This document shows, one piece after another, positions 12,146 through 24,300 of a DNA stretch of 64,000 nucleotides (positions are counted from its first letter, which is position 1; each line of letters begins with the position of its first letter). The DNA comes from Montifringilla adamsi (lineage: Eukaryota; Chordata; Aves; Passeriformes; Passeridae): positions 8,410,815 to 8,474,814 of the forward strand of contig JAGGNK010007448.1 in NCBI GenBank assembly GCA_017590115.1, read 5' to 3'. The notes beneath the pieces were generated by a model. The model saw only the letters and a program-made list of their open reading frames with translations. It was not told the origin of the DNA and made no database searches. The position numbers and the translations under genes were made by a program.

Positions 12146-12530
12146 AAAGTCAGCAGGGTGCTGTGCTCAGCTGGGGGGAGGTGTGGGGTGAGACAACAAC
12201 AGAGCTGCACAAGGGCTCCCAAAACTCTGGCAGCAACCCCATCCCCACATGTAGGATTGGATCCACTCATCCCTATCCCAGGGCCAGGGTGTCCCATTGG
12301 GGTTTTCTCACCCAGTCCCACAGGTCTGAGTGTGGAGTCCCTGTGCTGGCTTACAGCAGGATAAATCCTGGCCCTGGAGCAGTGAGGAGCCCAGCTCGAG
12401 GCAGCTGGGGACAATCCCTGGGCAAGGAAGATGTGTGGGGGCAGGAAAACACAAGGCAGGGAAATGTGGCAGCACTGGGAAAAGTCAGCGCTTTTTTTTT
12501 TTTCTTTTATTATTGTTGAGGTTTTTTGTT

Positions 12531-12563
<33 letters not shown>

Positions 12564-13154
12564 CGGAAGGTGCCTGGGAAAGGAAGCGATTGTTTGGAGC
12601 AGATCTTGATGGCTCCAGGCCCCTCATTGGGGAGATAACCAGGCACAGCCCCTCCGCCGTGTGAGACCCGGCCTGGCCCCGGTGGGAAATGTCCCTCTGC
12701 AGCTGGGCAGCTGCAGGGGGGCTCAGACACCAAAACCCACCCCCCTCAGATCTGGACTGACTCGGGGAGGGGGTTTCTGGGGTCCCCCAGCAGTGCCACC
12801 CCCACAGCTGCTCCAGGCCGTGTCCCCACCTCGGTCCTGTCTGTTTGAGGCTATTTTGGGGGTAAGCAGGAATTAGGCAGCTTTAACTCCTTTCTGATGT
12901 TGCTGCCAAAAATCTTGGCTAAGCATATGTAATGAGGGACTCGGTCATTCCTGGAGCTGTTACCCCCCTCCCCAGCGCTGATTTGCAATATCCATCTCTT
13001 AAACACCACCGGCCTGGCCCTCTCCTCTGCTTCCCACCACCTCTCACGGCTCGGGCTGGAGATTAGGAAACAAGAGAGGGGTTTGGGGCCTCGCTGTCAG
13101 CCAGGAGATAGAGCGGGGTTTGCTCTGAGGAGGGAATTATTCTGGGTATGAATT
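12146..13154. other. Intergenic with poly-T tracts
   Basis: Long T runs at 12492-12503 and 12533-12563. The AT-richer block 12880-12990 is non-repetitive. No gene is seen. Confidence 0.55.
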
Positions 13155-13900
13155 ATGTCATTTTCCTCTCCGGAAGCGGCGCATGCTCCCGGGTGTCACA
13201 GCTGCCGGGGCCGAGGGGGAGGCTCCTTCCCCGGCACGTCCCGGCTCCCTGGCTCCCCAAACCACGAGGAGAACAACGGCAGCAGCCAGAGGGGGAAGGA
13301 AAATGAGCAGTGGCTCCTTTTCCCTGTCCCCCTCCATCCCAGCTGCCTGGAGGATGCAGCCGCAGTTGTGCCGGGGCCGTGCTGGGCCCCGCGGGCTCAG
13401 CTGTGCCCGGAGCAGGGGAGATGTGGGGAGGATCAAAGAGCCCGAGCCCCTCTCCCAGCCCCCCGAGGAGCCCCCGCAGGGTCCGGGCTCTGCGGCACGT
13501 GGAGCATCCCAAGAATCAGAGCAAATGGTGGGGGGCTGCATCCCCCTGCCCTTGGCGGGGCGGTTAAAGATAGAAATGAGGGGAAGAGCTCTTGGATGGA
13601 TCGGTGCACAGAGCCAGGCTGGGGTGCAGCACCCCACACGCTCCCACAAACCCCTCTGGGAGCTGCTGAGGAGCAATGAGCACCCCCCAGCCCCTCTCCC
13701 GACGGCAGCCCTTGGATTCCTGGTGAAAGGGAGCATTTAGGGCCACGCTGGCACCCTTGGCAGGCGCCGGGGCGCGCGGCCGGCCCAGCTGCTGCCGCTG
13801 GCGCCAGAGCCGGCGGCGCGGGCCGGGGGCAGGTGGACGGCTGGCTCGGCCGCCTCGCTCCCCACAAAGGCTCCCCTTTCTCCGAGGCAGGCAGCATCGG
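13155..13900. other. CpG-rich patch, about 22 kb upstream of NOTCH1
   Basis: Many CG dinucleotides, densest at 13760-13860 (GCGCCGG...GGCGGCGCGG). It is a possible CpG island or distal promoter. Overlapping frames on both strands look like composition artefacts. Confidence 0.45.
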
Positions 13901-16900
13901 AGCTGAATGAATCCGCCTGATTTATCTGGCCTCGTTTCCTCAAACGGTTTTTCCGCCCCGCGAGCGTGTCCGTGCTGCCGCTCCCCCTCCTGCTGCTGGC
14001 ACTGGCCCTGGAGCTCCTGCAGCAGCAGGTGGGGGGTCACAGCTCTGGGGATCCCCCTGAAAATGTCCAGGGAATGGGACACATGAGCATTTTTTGGGGA
14101 GAGGCCAAGTGATTCGCCAGCACCCAGGGAAGATGCTGGGGGCGTGTTCAAGGAGTGAACTGCTGGTGGGACTTGCTCCAGAGGCTCACATTTACCCCAA
14201 ATTCCTTCAAAAGCACACTGTGACCTGCCCACATCCTCCCTGAGCGCTGGGCACGCAGAGGGAGAAGCACAGCAAAGCCCTGCTCCATGCCTGGGGGTAT
14301 CACCCTGCCCACCCCGCACCCTGACCCCAGCAGCACCCAGGGGCCCGGGGTTCCGCGGGAGAGCTGGGGCTCAGACATGAAAAGGGCTCTGTGCTTTCTT
14401 CTTCCTGGTGTTATCCCAGCACAATGTCAATTAAAACCCTCTCTGTGTGAGGATGCAAATGCTGCCTGGCGTGCCGGTGCAGACCGAGGGAGTCACCCCG
14501 TCTCTGTTGGTGAGGGCCCAGATCTGCTCATTTCGCTATCTCACCCCGTCGGAAACCTTAATTAAACACTGCCTTTGATTTGGGCGTGCTCCTGCACCCC
14601 GTGCAGCTCCTGCCGGGGCGTGCAAGCCTCCCCCAGCACCCACCCACTCCTCCTGCCCTACACCCACAGATCCTGGGGGTGGTGGGTGCAAAATCCCCCC
14701 GAGTCAGGGGGTTCCTGAACGCCGTGACATGGCACCACACGTGCGGCAGGTGTGGTAAAACAGGACCTGAGATAGGAAAATCTTCATCAGCTGTAGAAGG
14801 CTGAGATTGGAGGCTGTTGGAGGTGCCTTTTCCTTCCAGGGTTTTCCACTTGAGTTGACATCCACCCAGCCGGCCATGCATGGCTGTGTGTCGGGTGCTT
14901 AAAAACCTTTTAAAAAAAGAGAAATATCAACCCCAAGAAGACGCCGGGGTCGTGGCGGCTGTTTGCACACCCTGGTGACAGATAAAAAGCCATCCACGCT
15001 TATCAGAGACGCCTTCCCCCAGCATCCCCCCAGCCCTGGTGACTTTTGCCGGCGCAGCCCCCTCCTCCTGCTCGGGACACGCTGCCTGCGGGGGGGTTCC
15101 AGCCGGAGGGAGAAGCCAGGCGGGTGCCTGACAGCTCACAGATGGGACAGAGCAGCAAAGTAGGACAGCTTGGGGAGGCAGCTCTGCCTGCCCGGCCCCA
15201 TTGTCCCCTTTTCTTCACGGGAGGACGCGCGGGGCTCAGCATCACGCCGGCGGGTTTCCATGGCATTTCCCTGCCAACCCCAGCCAGCGGCTGCCCCAAT
15301 CCCGGCCCCTCCGTGCCTGCTGCTGCCTGAGCCCCGCGTGCTCGGCACGGCCGAGCCTCCCTCCCTCCTTCCCTCCCTCCCTTCCTCCAGCCTCTCCTCC
15401 GAGCTGGACCATGAGCAGCCGTTGGGGATGGAAGCTGCGGGCAGGAATTCATTGACCTGATGGCAGCTGCTCCAAGGATGTGTTTCACCTGCCTGGTGAA
15501 ATCTGGGACTTTCCTGCCTGGCTAACTTGGACCAAGCACAGGATCAGCTCGTTTGCTGCTAATTTGCTATTTTGTTCCTGCTGCTACGGCAAATATTTGT
15601 GTGTGGTATGTGTGGAGAAGTTCCTCCTTTGTTCAGCTGCCTCTCCCTCTGCCAGTCCCTGCAGCAAAGGCAGTCTGGACTGACTGTTGATGTAAAGTGG
15701 TTTGGCAAGGAAGATCCTGTCTCTCCCCAAAATCTTCATCAGTGATGGGCTCGGGATGGCACCAGGCTCCACTTCCCACCTCTCCCCCTCCCACAGACCA
15801 AGGGAAGAGGGGCTGAGCAGGGAAGTGAAAAGTCTGTAGGAATCCACAGCCAAGTTTGCAAAGATTTCAGGCATGCACTTCTGCAGACTCCTCTGTAGCA
15901 GAGCCAGAGGAGCTCCTGCTTCCCAAGGCATGGGAACAAACTGTTCACAGACTCTGTGCTGGAAGCCTTGATGACCCGAAAAACTCCCAAATCCCAGCTC
16001 AGGGCACCTGGGCTTGCTGGAAATACTGCCCTGTCCCAAGGACCTGTCCCTCCTGCAGCCAGTGTGCTGGAGCAGAACATTCCCTCATGGAAAATCAGGG
16101 GCTTTTATTGGATGCTGAGCTGCCCCACAGCTCCTGGGGCCACCCCTAGGCACAGATGGTGTCTGCTGCAGTGCAGGGAGGGGTTGGAAGGATGGCAGGG
16201 ATGGCTGGGAGCATTTACACACCCTGGTCCATCCTGTGCTCCTCATAGAGCTCCAAAATGAGGGCAAGTACCATGCCAAATCCAGCCCTGCAGACAGAAA
16301 CCGAAATTCATTTGCTTTGTTAATTACCTAATTACCCTGGAGATAAACAACAGAGAACATCTTGGGGGCCTTTCAGTGTGTTGGATGTCAAATCCCTCCA
16401 GCCTCTGAGCCCACCCACAGCACACCAGATCGATTTTGGGGTGCCTTGTGCAAGGGGCAGTGCTGCTGAGCTGGGCAACAGCTCAACTCCCACCCGCCAG
16501 GGCCAGGAAAGGAATTTGGCCTGCAGGGCCACGTGAATTAGGATTCCTCCTCGCTGCTGCAGCCAGGTTCCCTTCACATGTGTGAGCTTTGCAAACACCC
16601 ACATCCCTCCTGTGGGGCTGTGGGACATGTGGGTCCAAGGAGCCTGGGATGCACCAGCCCAGCTCCACAGGTGCCTCCACATCCACCTGCTGCCCCATCC
16701 CCGGAGCCGAGACAAAGCGTGGCTGCTTCCCTCACCCTCCCGCTGCTGGGATGTGCCCGAACAGATCCCCCTCGCCTCGATGCAGCCACCCAAAACTGGC
16801 TCTGCTGGAGTTCAAACGTGCAGGGATGTCCCGGGGCACAAGCAGAGGGGACTGTGCCGACACGTCGCCTGCGCGTGGGGTCCTCGTGCCTCTGTCGGGA

Positions 16901-17539
16901 GCTCCACAAACCCTCTGGAGCTGGGAAGGAAGGATCCCAGCTGGGATAATCCACCCCAGGCCTCCCCGTGGTGCCAAACCCCCCCGCGAGGTGCCCGTGG
17001 AGGTGCGTGGGCAGGGGGTGCTGGTGCCGGGGCTCCCTGAGCTGGCCGAGCCCCGCGTTTCCGCAGCCGCGCTGGTTTCACGGAGCAGGCAGGGCTCCAG
17101 CTGGGGCCCAGCCAAAACCAACCCATTCGTTACAGTCCGGGTCTCAGACTGGGCTTTACAGCACCCGCGGGCCCGGCGTGGAGGGGGGGATGCCCAAACC
17201 CACGGCTCCTGCCTGTGTCCCTGCCTGTGTCCCTCCAGAGCCAGCTCCGGAGCTGCGGGGTCAGACCTCTGCTGGCAGAACGGAGGGTGGGGCTGCACTG
17301 CTTTAGCCGTGGAGAGGATTTTCTGCTCCCAAGGGCCAGGCTGCTCCCAGGAAAGCCTCGTGGTGGAGGCACAGAAGGTGCTTCTGCTCCCGTGGGGATC
17401 CTCAGGAGCCAAGCCCAGTGTGGTGGCAGGGAGAGTGCAGGAAACGCTCTGGCTGGGACTGGGGGGGATGAGGAATAGGGAAAAACATCTCCAACCCTCC
17501 CTCCACTGGGATCCTTACGCTTAACACTAAACGCCTTTG
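13901..17539. other. Intergenic, no gene seen
   Basis: Unique GC-rich DNA with a pyrimidine tract (CCCTCCTT repeats) at 15356-15400 and a TAATTACCTAATTACC homeodomain-like motif at about 16320-16335. Overlapping open frames at 16580-17524 on both strands show no domain. Confidence 0.5.
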
Positions 17540-18070
17540 GCACAAACGTGCCGCTTGCTCAAGCCCTGAGGAGGCTCCGGGGGCCGGCGGCGAGCCGGGG
17601 GCGTGCAGGAAGGCGGCTTGAATTACCCCAGCGGCCTCTGCAGAGCCAAGACCTTGGAAAGACTCTCCGGAGCCTGGGAAGGGTCTCTCTGCCAGGTGAC
17701 GCTTGGGAGCGCAAAACCCTCTCGGCGTTTGGGATCCCGCATCGCAGCCGGGGGATGCGGGATGCGGGATGCGGCGCAGCAGAAGCGGCGGCTGCGGAGG
17801 CACGAGCAGCTCCCGGCTCGCTGCCCCGGGGCTGGGATGGCTCCAGCTGGAGCGAGAGCAGCCCCGTGGGCCGGCCGGGGGGAGCGGTGGCACAGCTGGA
17901 CACAGCGGTGGCACTGGGGACAGAGGCGCCGCAGCTGCCGTTCCGCAGAGCTGGAGCAGCTCGAGTGCCTCGCTTTCCCTTGCCGCAGTTTGGGGGTTTG
18001 TGCTTGGAAAGGCAAGAAGCGGTCCCCAAAAGTTTGATGATTTCTTCCGCGCGCCCCCCTCCCTCCTTCT
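17540..18070. other. CpG-rich patch with GGGATGC triplet repeat
   Basis: High CpG density throughout. Three tandem GGGATGC units at about 17752-17772 can pair with ATCCCGCATC at 17734-17743. It may be a CpG island; transcription is unknown. Confidence 0.45.
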
Positions 18071-20456
18071 CGCAAGCAGCGCGAGTTGAATTTAATGTTG
18101 TTAGTCAGGCAGTGCCTGGCTGGCTGTGCCGCTCTGCAAGCTGATGGGGAAACCAATTGAGGGCAAAATTGCTGCAAACAATTGTCCTTTTGTCCCTTTC
18201 CCTGGGGTCTGTCTGCCAAGGTTAGTGGAGCTGAATAAAACTCACTTGAGCTGCAACTCACACAACATACCAAGGGCTCCTTTCGGGGCTCGGCGGGGCG
18301 AGAGGAGGGGGAGAGCAGAGCAGAGGAGGATGGGGAGCAGGAGGGAACGGAGAGGGGAGGACACGCCACCGGGCACCGCGATGTGGAGGTGGCACAGGGA
18401 GCATCCTGCAGCCCCAAGCTCTCCATGAGCTGAGCCGCTGGGATTGGGGCTGCCCCGGCACCAAGGCTGGCTCTGCTCACCCTCAGCACCCCAAAACTGC
18501 CAGTGCTGCCTGCCTGGGGAGCCCGGGGGGGCTGCTCTCCCATTGCCCCCTGCCCAGTGCCAGCCCAGAAGCAGTTTGGCCGGTCCCTCCTCATGCCCTA
18601 AGGAATCGTTCCTCCGTGCCCGTGGGCAAACCCCTGTAAAACACACGGAAATCAATGCCTCCTCCAAATAAATAATAGCACACTTGTTTGATTTCCTGAG
18701 CACAATAATTAAAAAGCCCGGGGGCAGGAGGCATTGTCTGGGCGCCCCTGGGACCCAGCTCCCTCAGCTGACTCTTTCTATTCCCCCAGTTATTCTTTGC
18801 ATTCTTTTTTTTTTTTTTTTTTTTTTTTAGCTTCTCCGTTGGCAAATGAAAAATAAAAGCACTTTTTTTCCATCAATCTGGCTTTGTTACTGGAAGCTGA
18901 TGCCTGAAAAGAACTTCTGTGGGGTTTTTTTCATGAGTAATGAGCACTTCTGTTCTTGCTGCCCAAACATGTATGTGTTTTCCCATGGGGATGCCCCTGG
19001 CTTCCTCTCCCCCCACTCCTCCACGTCTGTCCCAGGAGATTTCTTGTGTTATCTGTGTGATGTTTTAGAGTCAATTTTCCCTTTCCCTGCCATGGTGCTC
19101 ATCTTTAGGTATTTCCTCACCTGCCAGGTGGTGCAGCAAGGCCCTGGTGGGACCAGCAGGCTCGAGGTGAGGGGCTGCTGAACTTCTGGGCTGGCACATC
19201 TGTCCCAGCCCCATGCCAGGGGAAAAGTGACATCTCAGAAGGGAAGGAGAGGCTCAGCCTCACCAGCACCTGACACAATATTTGGTGTTCCTCTGCTCTG
19301 ATATGGAGACACTTCAGTCAGAGGGGCTGCTGCAGCCTCCAGCCACTGCCAGACCATGGTGGGAAGCTACAATGTGCAAGAAAAACAAAGCAGGGACTGG
19401 CTGCATCCCTATTATCATTCCTGGGTTTGTTTGCAAAGCTGCACTGGGCAAAATCCAATTTCTGGGGCTGTCTGGGAGCTGGTTTTCTAGGAAGCAGCCG
19501 TGGGAAGGACGAGGGGCAGGCGGGCTGGTGGCGGCTGTGCTGCCGTGACAGGAGCGGTTCGCTGCCAGCACGGGCAGGTTTCAGTTCCTCCTGGGATCAT
19601 CTGCCGGAGCACAGCGGGGCTGTTCCCCACCTGTCCGTGCTGGCAGCCCCAGGAAAGGCACATTCCCACCCTGGGCTGGAGTCCCACAGGCACAGGGGAG
19701 GGAAGAGGGGCTGCTCCAGCTGCTGGGGTGAGCGTTCCCACAGGTGACGGTGCTCCGGGTGTTTTTATTCCCCCCTGGAGGCCCTGATTTGCCCAGGGAT
19801 GAGAAATCTCTCGCCTGCTTGTGAAGAGCAGCTGGGACAGCTGCCCCTAACTCAGTGTTTCCAGTGTCCCAGCACAATCCACGTGGACACAGCTCTGGCC
19901 CAGCCACCCCTGGGACACCCCACTTGTACTGGAACATGAGCCTGAGGAGATCAAGCCCTCGTGCCAGAGCCTTGCACACCCCATGACCCCCAAAATCCTG
20001 CAGCATTCCCAGGAGAAACCTCCAAGAGGGACATCAGGAAGGGTCCCATCACCTGGCCAGCACCTCAGAAATATTTTGCCTTTCCATTTTTAGCTTTGCT
20101 GATGAGGAAAACCAAGAAACACCCCCAAAGGAGCTGTGGGAAGGGGGGAATGCCTGAAAACGAATCAGCCAAAACCAAGCATTGCAGTTTGCAGCCAGGA
20201 GTGCTGGGAAGAGCTCAGCAAGTGCTGCACCAATGTGGCAATTAGGTTCATTTCCCAGGAAAACATCCTCGAACACCAGCTGAGTGTTGGTTAACCAGGC
20301 ATTGGGTTTGGTGCTTGGTTTGGTGAGCTGGAAACCAGAGAGGCAAAGCAATATCCAACAGAGGTTTGCCAGCACTGCCCACAGAGCTGTGCTCCCACCA
20401 GCCCAGATGTGATTCTTACCCAGAGTGGTTTTAGTTTACAGTTGTGAAATGCAAAA

Positions 20457-20487
<31 letters not shown>

Positions 20488-20950
20488 AGCCTGAACCATT
20501 CTTTTTATCCCTTTTTGGCAAGTTTTGTTCTGAAAAACCTCTGAGTGCTGTAGTATTGTTGTCTCTTTCCATCCCAGAGCCTGCCTGGTGATTTGAACCA
20601 TCAATGAAAGCTGCTGCCCCGGCCACAGCAAAATGAGGCACTTTGAGCAGCCTGGACGTGTCGTTGGGAAGTTGCCATCAAACGCTGGTTAAAAAAACAC
20701 AGCAGAAAAAAAACCCTCAAAACAAAGGCAAGAGTACAAACAGACAGAGCTTGGGATCAGACCGAAGGCAGGAAGAAAAAAGAAGTTATGAACTATATAT
20801 ACTCTGCCCGAGATCCTTCACTTCTGCGTGTGGTTATTTATTCACCGAGGGCCAAATCGCAGGAAGCTCTCGGAGCCGGCGGCTCCTGGCAAGTCACTGG
20901 AGCTGCTGCAGCTGCCACGGCCATCCTGCCTCCCACACCCCTCTGGGACC
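18071..20950. other. Intergenic with homopolymers
   Basis: A T24 run at 18805-18828 and an A-rich run at 20453-20485. A TGTGGGAA motif is at 20135-20142. No gene is seen. Confidence 0.5.
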
Positions 20951-21302
20951 CTCTCCCAGCAATCCTGGCTCCCTCATCCCTCAGTGAGCCTCTCCCAGCA
21001 ATCCTGGCTCCCTCATCCCTCAGTGAGCCTCTCCCAGCAATCCTGGCTCCTGCATCCTCAGGGAGCCTCTCCCAGCAATCCTGGCTCCTGCATCCTCAGG
21101 GAGCCTCTCCCAGCAATCCTGGCTCCCTCATCCTCAGGGAGCCTCTCCCAGCAATCCTGCCTCCTGCATCCTCAGGGAGCCCTCCCAGCAATCCTGGCTC
21201 CCTCATCCCTCAAGGACCTTCTCCTGGCACAGCCCTCCTCAGGGAGCCTCTCCCAGCAATCCTGGCTCCCTCATCCTTCAGGGACCTTCTCCTGGCACAG
21301 CC
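20951..21302 (+). repeat. 38-39-base minisatellite, about eight copies
   Basis: The core CTCTCCCAGCAATCCTGG starts at 20951, 20990, 21029, 21067, 21105 and 21143, with a shortened copy near 21180 and a further copy at 21247. The last two carry an extra segment, ACCTTCTCCTGGCACAGCC. The translated repeat appears in rotating frames, so it is not coding. Confidence 0.95.
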
Positions 21303-24300
21303 TGGAGTCAGCGTCCTGGCTGGAGAGCACAGCATTCCCAGAGGCTGCAGTGGTCCCTGTGGTGGTTCCCCCACTTCCAGGTGGTGGTTCCCAGCTTTTC
21401 CAGGTGGTTTTTGAGCATTGCAAGCTGCCACCATCAGCAGCGTCTCAGCAGAGCTGAGTTGGTTAAGTGGGAGCCCAAATTTCACGTGTTCGACCAGAGG
21501 AGCTGGGGAGGGGCTGGTTGGGCACCCAAAACTGAGTCCAGCCCACTTGAGTTTTGTAAGGCAAGTGCAGAGGAGTTCAGACCCACCCCAGCATGGCCAG
21601 GCTGCTCAAAAGCAAAAGACAGCAAACGCTGATGGCTGCATCCACATCATTTTTACTTTTGTTACTTAATTTTTTCCACTGAAATGCCTCCTGCTGGGGC
21701 GTGGGGCTTTCCTAGGGAGCCCCAGGTGAATCCCTGACCCTGCTTTCACCCCTTTCAGGGGCAGCAGGTGGGGAATGACTTGAAATGCAAAATCTCCCCT
21801 GTTTTCAGATGCTCTTAACACCTCGCTCAGGCCGGCAGTGAAAGCGTGGGCAGCCCTGCCGAGCACTTCACACCCAAGTGTGCAGTGCTGTGCCATCCCC
21901 AGCCCCAGATGCCGGCACTGGGACCAGCCAGAGGCTGCAGGAAGGTTTCCCTTGGACTCTGCTGCTTTCCAGAAGCAGCAGCCCCAGCGAGGGGTTTCTG
22001 CTCCTGCGGCTGCCAGGGCTCAGCATTCCCACGTGCCTCCACGCAAGGTTATTTTTCTAACATTTCTTGTTGTTTTTTTTTTTTTCCACTCATCCGGTAC
22101 GGTTGTTGTGACACTGCAGTCAGCAAATATCACTGAGCAGTAGGAAACGTGAGGTTTTACTGCTTCAGTGAGACTCGGCTGATGAAAAGGGGAAGAGAGA
22201 AACCCTCTCTGAGAGGGTGTGAAGCCTTTGTGTGTTACCCAGGGCCTCCCTGCACCCCTGCACTGCTCAGACCCCAAAATCTGAGCAGGGTCTGGTCCAG
22301 TGAAGCACACTTGGGGTGGGTGGGACTGTGGTGTCACCCACTGAGATGCCAGGGTGTCACTGCTTTCCTGGCACCCCAGCCCTGGGCTGGAGAGCAGGCT
22401 GGGGGCTCCCTCTCTGCAGGCAGGACACGAGTGGGGTGCTGCTCCCAAATTCTGCCTAAACCCCACGGGCTTGTGCTGGTGGCCGTGGGCAGCACAGCTG
22501 CTTTATCTGATGGGACATTTCGAGGGAACAATGTCCCCCGTGGCAGAGCTGGGGTGAACAATGGGCGCGGGGCCGCTGGGCGGCCGGGCTGCGGGACCCC
22601 GGGCGCCCCGGCCCGCAGGAAATCCTTTTATTTTTCACTTGTGCACTGAAACAAACACAAGCTCCTGTTTATTTCCTGGTCGATTGTATTTTGGAGGATG
22701 GAGGTGGCTTCCCCACGCCGGCGGTTTAACTCCTGCCGTGCCAGCTGGGACTGTCCTCCCCTCTCCAGCGAGGTTGTTCCTCGCGCGCCGGTGGCCACGA
22801 GCGGGACCCCGCTTCCCCCGCCCCCGCTAATTTATGTTTAATTTGAAAACCTGCGGGTTATAAATAACACGTGCTGGCGTGGGAAGTCTGGGAAGCGGGA
22901 AGCCAGCCCATCCCCTCCCCTGGATGAGGCCGGGGAGTCTGGAGCTGCTGCTGGAGGAGTGATGCAACATCCCTGAGGCTGCTCCACACCAGCCACGCTC
23001 CCGTGGGATGTCCCTCTCTGAAGCAGAGGGAAACGGGGTGGCTCTGGCTCAGCTGGGCACCTCTGTCCCTCCTGTCTCCATGCCATGCCCAGCCCAGACA
23101 GCCACCATCCCTCGAGCAGGGGCTGGCATTGCCCCAGAGCCCTGTCCTGTGAGGAAGAGGCTCCCACGGTGAGGCCGAAGGTTTGCCGACCTCAGGCTTT
23201 TCTCACAGCTTCCCCATCACATCCTCCCCTCTCCCACGTCTGCCGTTCACAGGCGCTGCTCTCTTGGCTCCCGGCCCCGGGGCCTGTGCCTGGGTGGAAA
23301 CAGCATCCAGATGGAGCTATTTTTTCACATTTTTGGGGGGGAGGGGAGGAAGGTTTGGGAAAATGCTGCCGGGACCAGGAAAGCAGAGGGAAGGAGAGGA
23401 TTTGAAAGGGGTCTGGTTAGCATGGCCCCGTTTCTGCAGGGAATGGAGGGCTTGGCAGGGAAACTGAGGCACAGAGCATCCCACCAGGGCAGTGTCCTGG
23501 CTGACAGTGAACTCTGACTCCTGCCCCAGGAATTAAATCCTTTAACTCCTGCCCTCAATGCAATTAGGGCCACAGCACGGTCCAGATCCCACTTCCATCA
23601 GCGGGAGCAGCTGCCCAGACAAGGAATTTGGTGCCACAGGCAGAACCCAAACTCATCTCTCGCTCACCCAGAGCCCAGAGGGGGAGGAAAAGCCCTTCCA
23701 CCCCTCCAGCCTTAAATCTCATCCACAGAAAACTTTTGAAACCCCACCATTGTGCGAGAGGATAAACATTTATTGAATATTTCCTGTTTGGCACAAATTC
23801 TCTGCGAGTCCTCTACAGCCTTTTTCTTCTCGGGTCTTTAAATGAGAATTATTTGAGTTGAATGTAAAGGAAAAGTATCCCCCGAGCGTGGAGCCCCTGG
23901 GAGCAGGGAACGAAGGGAAGCCCACGTGTGTGCCATGCCTGCTTGCTGTTAGCTATTAATTTCTGTCTCCCGAGGTCTGACATGAGCAATGCATTATGCA
24001 AAGGTTGTGGGAATATTTCAGACTCTGCATCCCGGGAGAACTACAATTTCAGTTTTACAGGGTTTGGGGTATTTTTTTTTTCCCCCTGTTTCTTTCAAAT
24101 GTGTTATTTCACTGAGTTGGAGCAGTGGTTATGAGTTACACAGCGCAGGGAAGGACGAGCTGGGTCTGGCTGGGGTGGCCAAGGCATCAGTGCCTGGCCC
24201 CTTGTGTCCACAGAGCTCTCCAAAGTGGGTATGCATCAAATCCAGGAGCAGCAGTGTGACCCCACTTGCATATTTGGGTGCAGGAAAAACCTGTGGGGGT

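Noticed and set aside
16589..17524. 311-codon plus-strand frame
   Set aside because: It overlaps comparable frames on both strands and shows only composition bias.
17752..17772. GGGATGC repeat and its pairing segment as a functional hairpin RNA
   Set aside because: Short, GC-driven pairing without further support.
20788..21457. Frames with repeated proline/serine-rich motifs
   Set aside because: They simply translate the 38-39-base minisatellite in rotating frames; the period is not a multiple of three.
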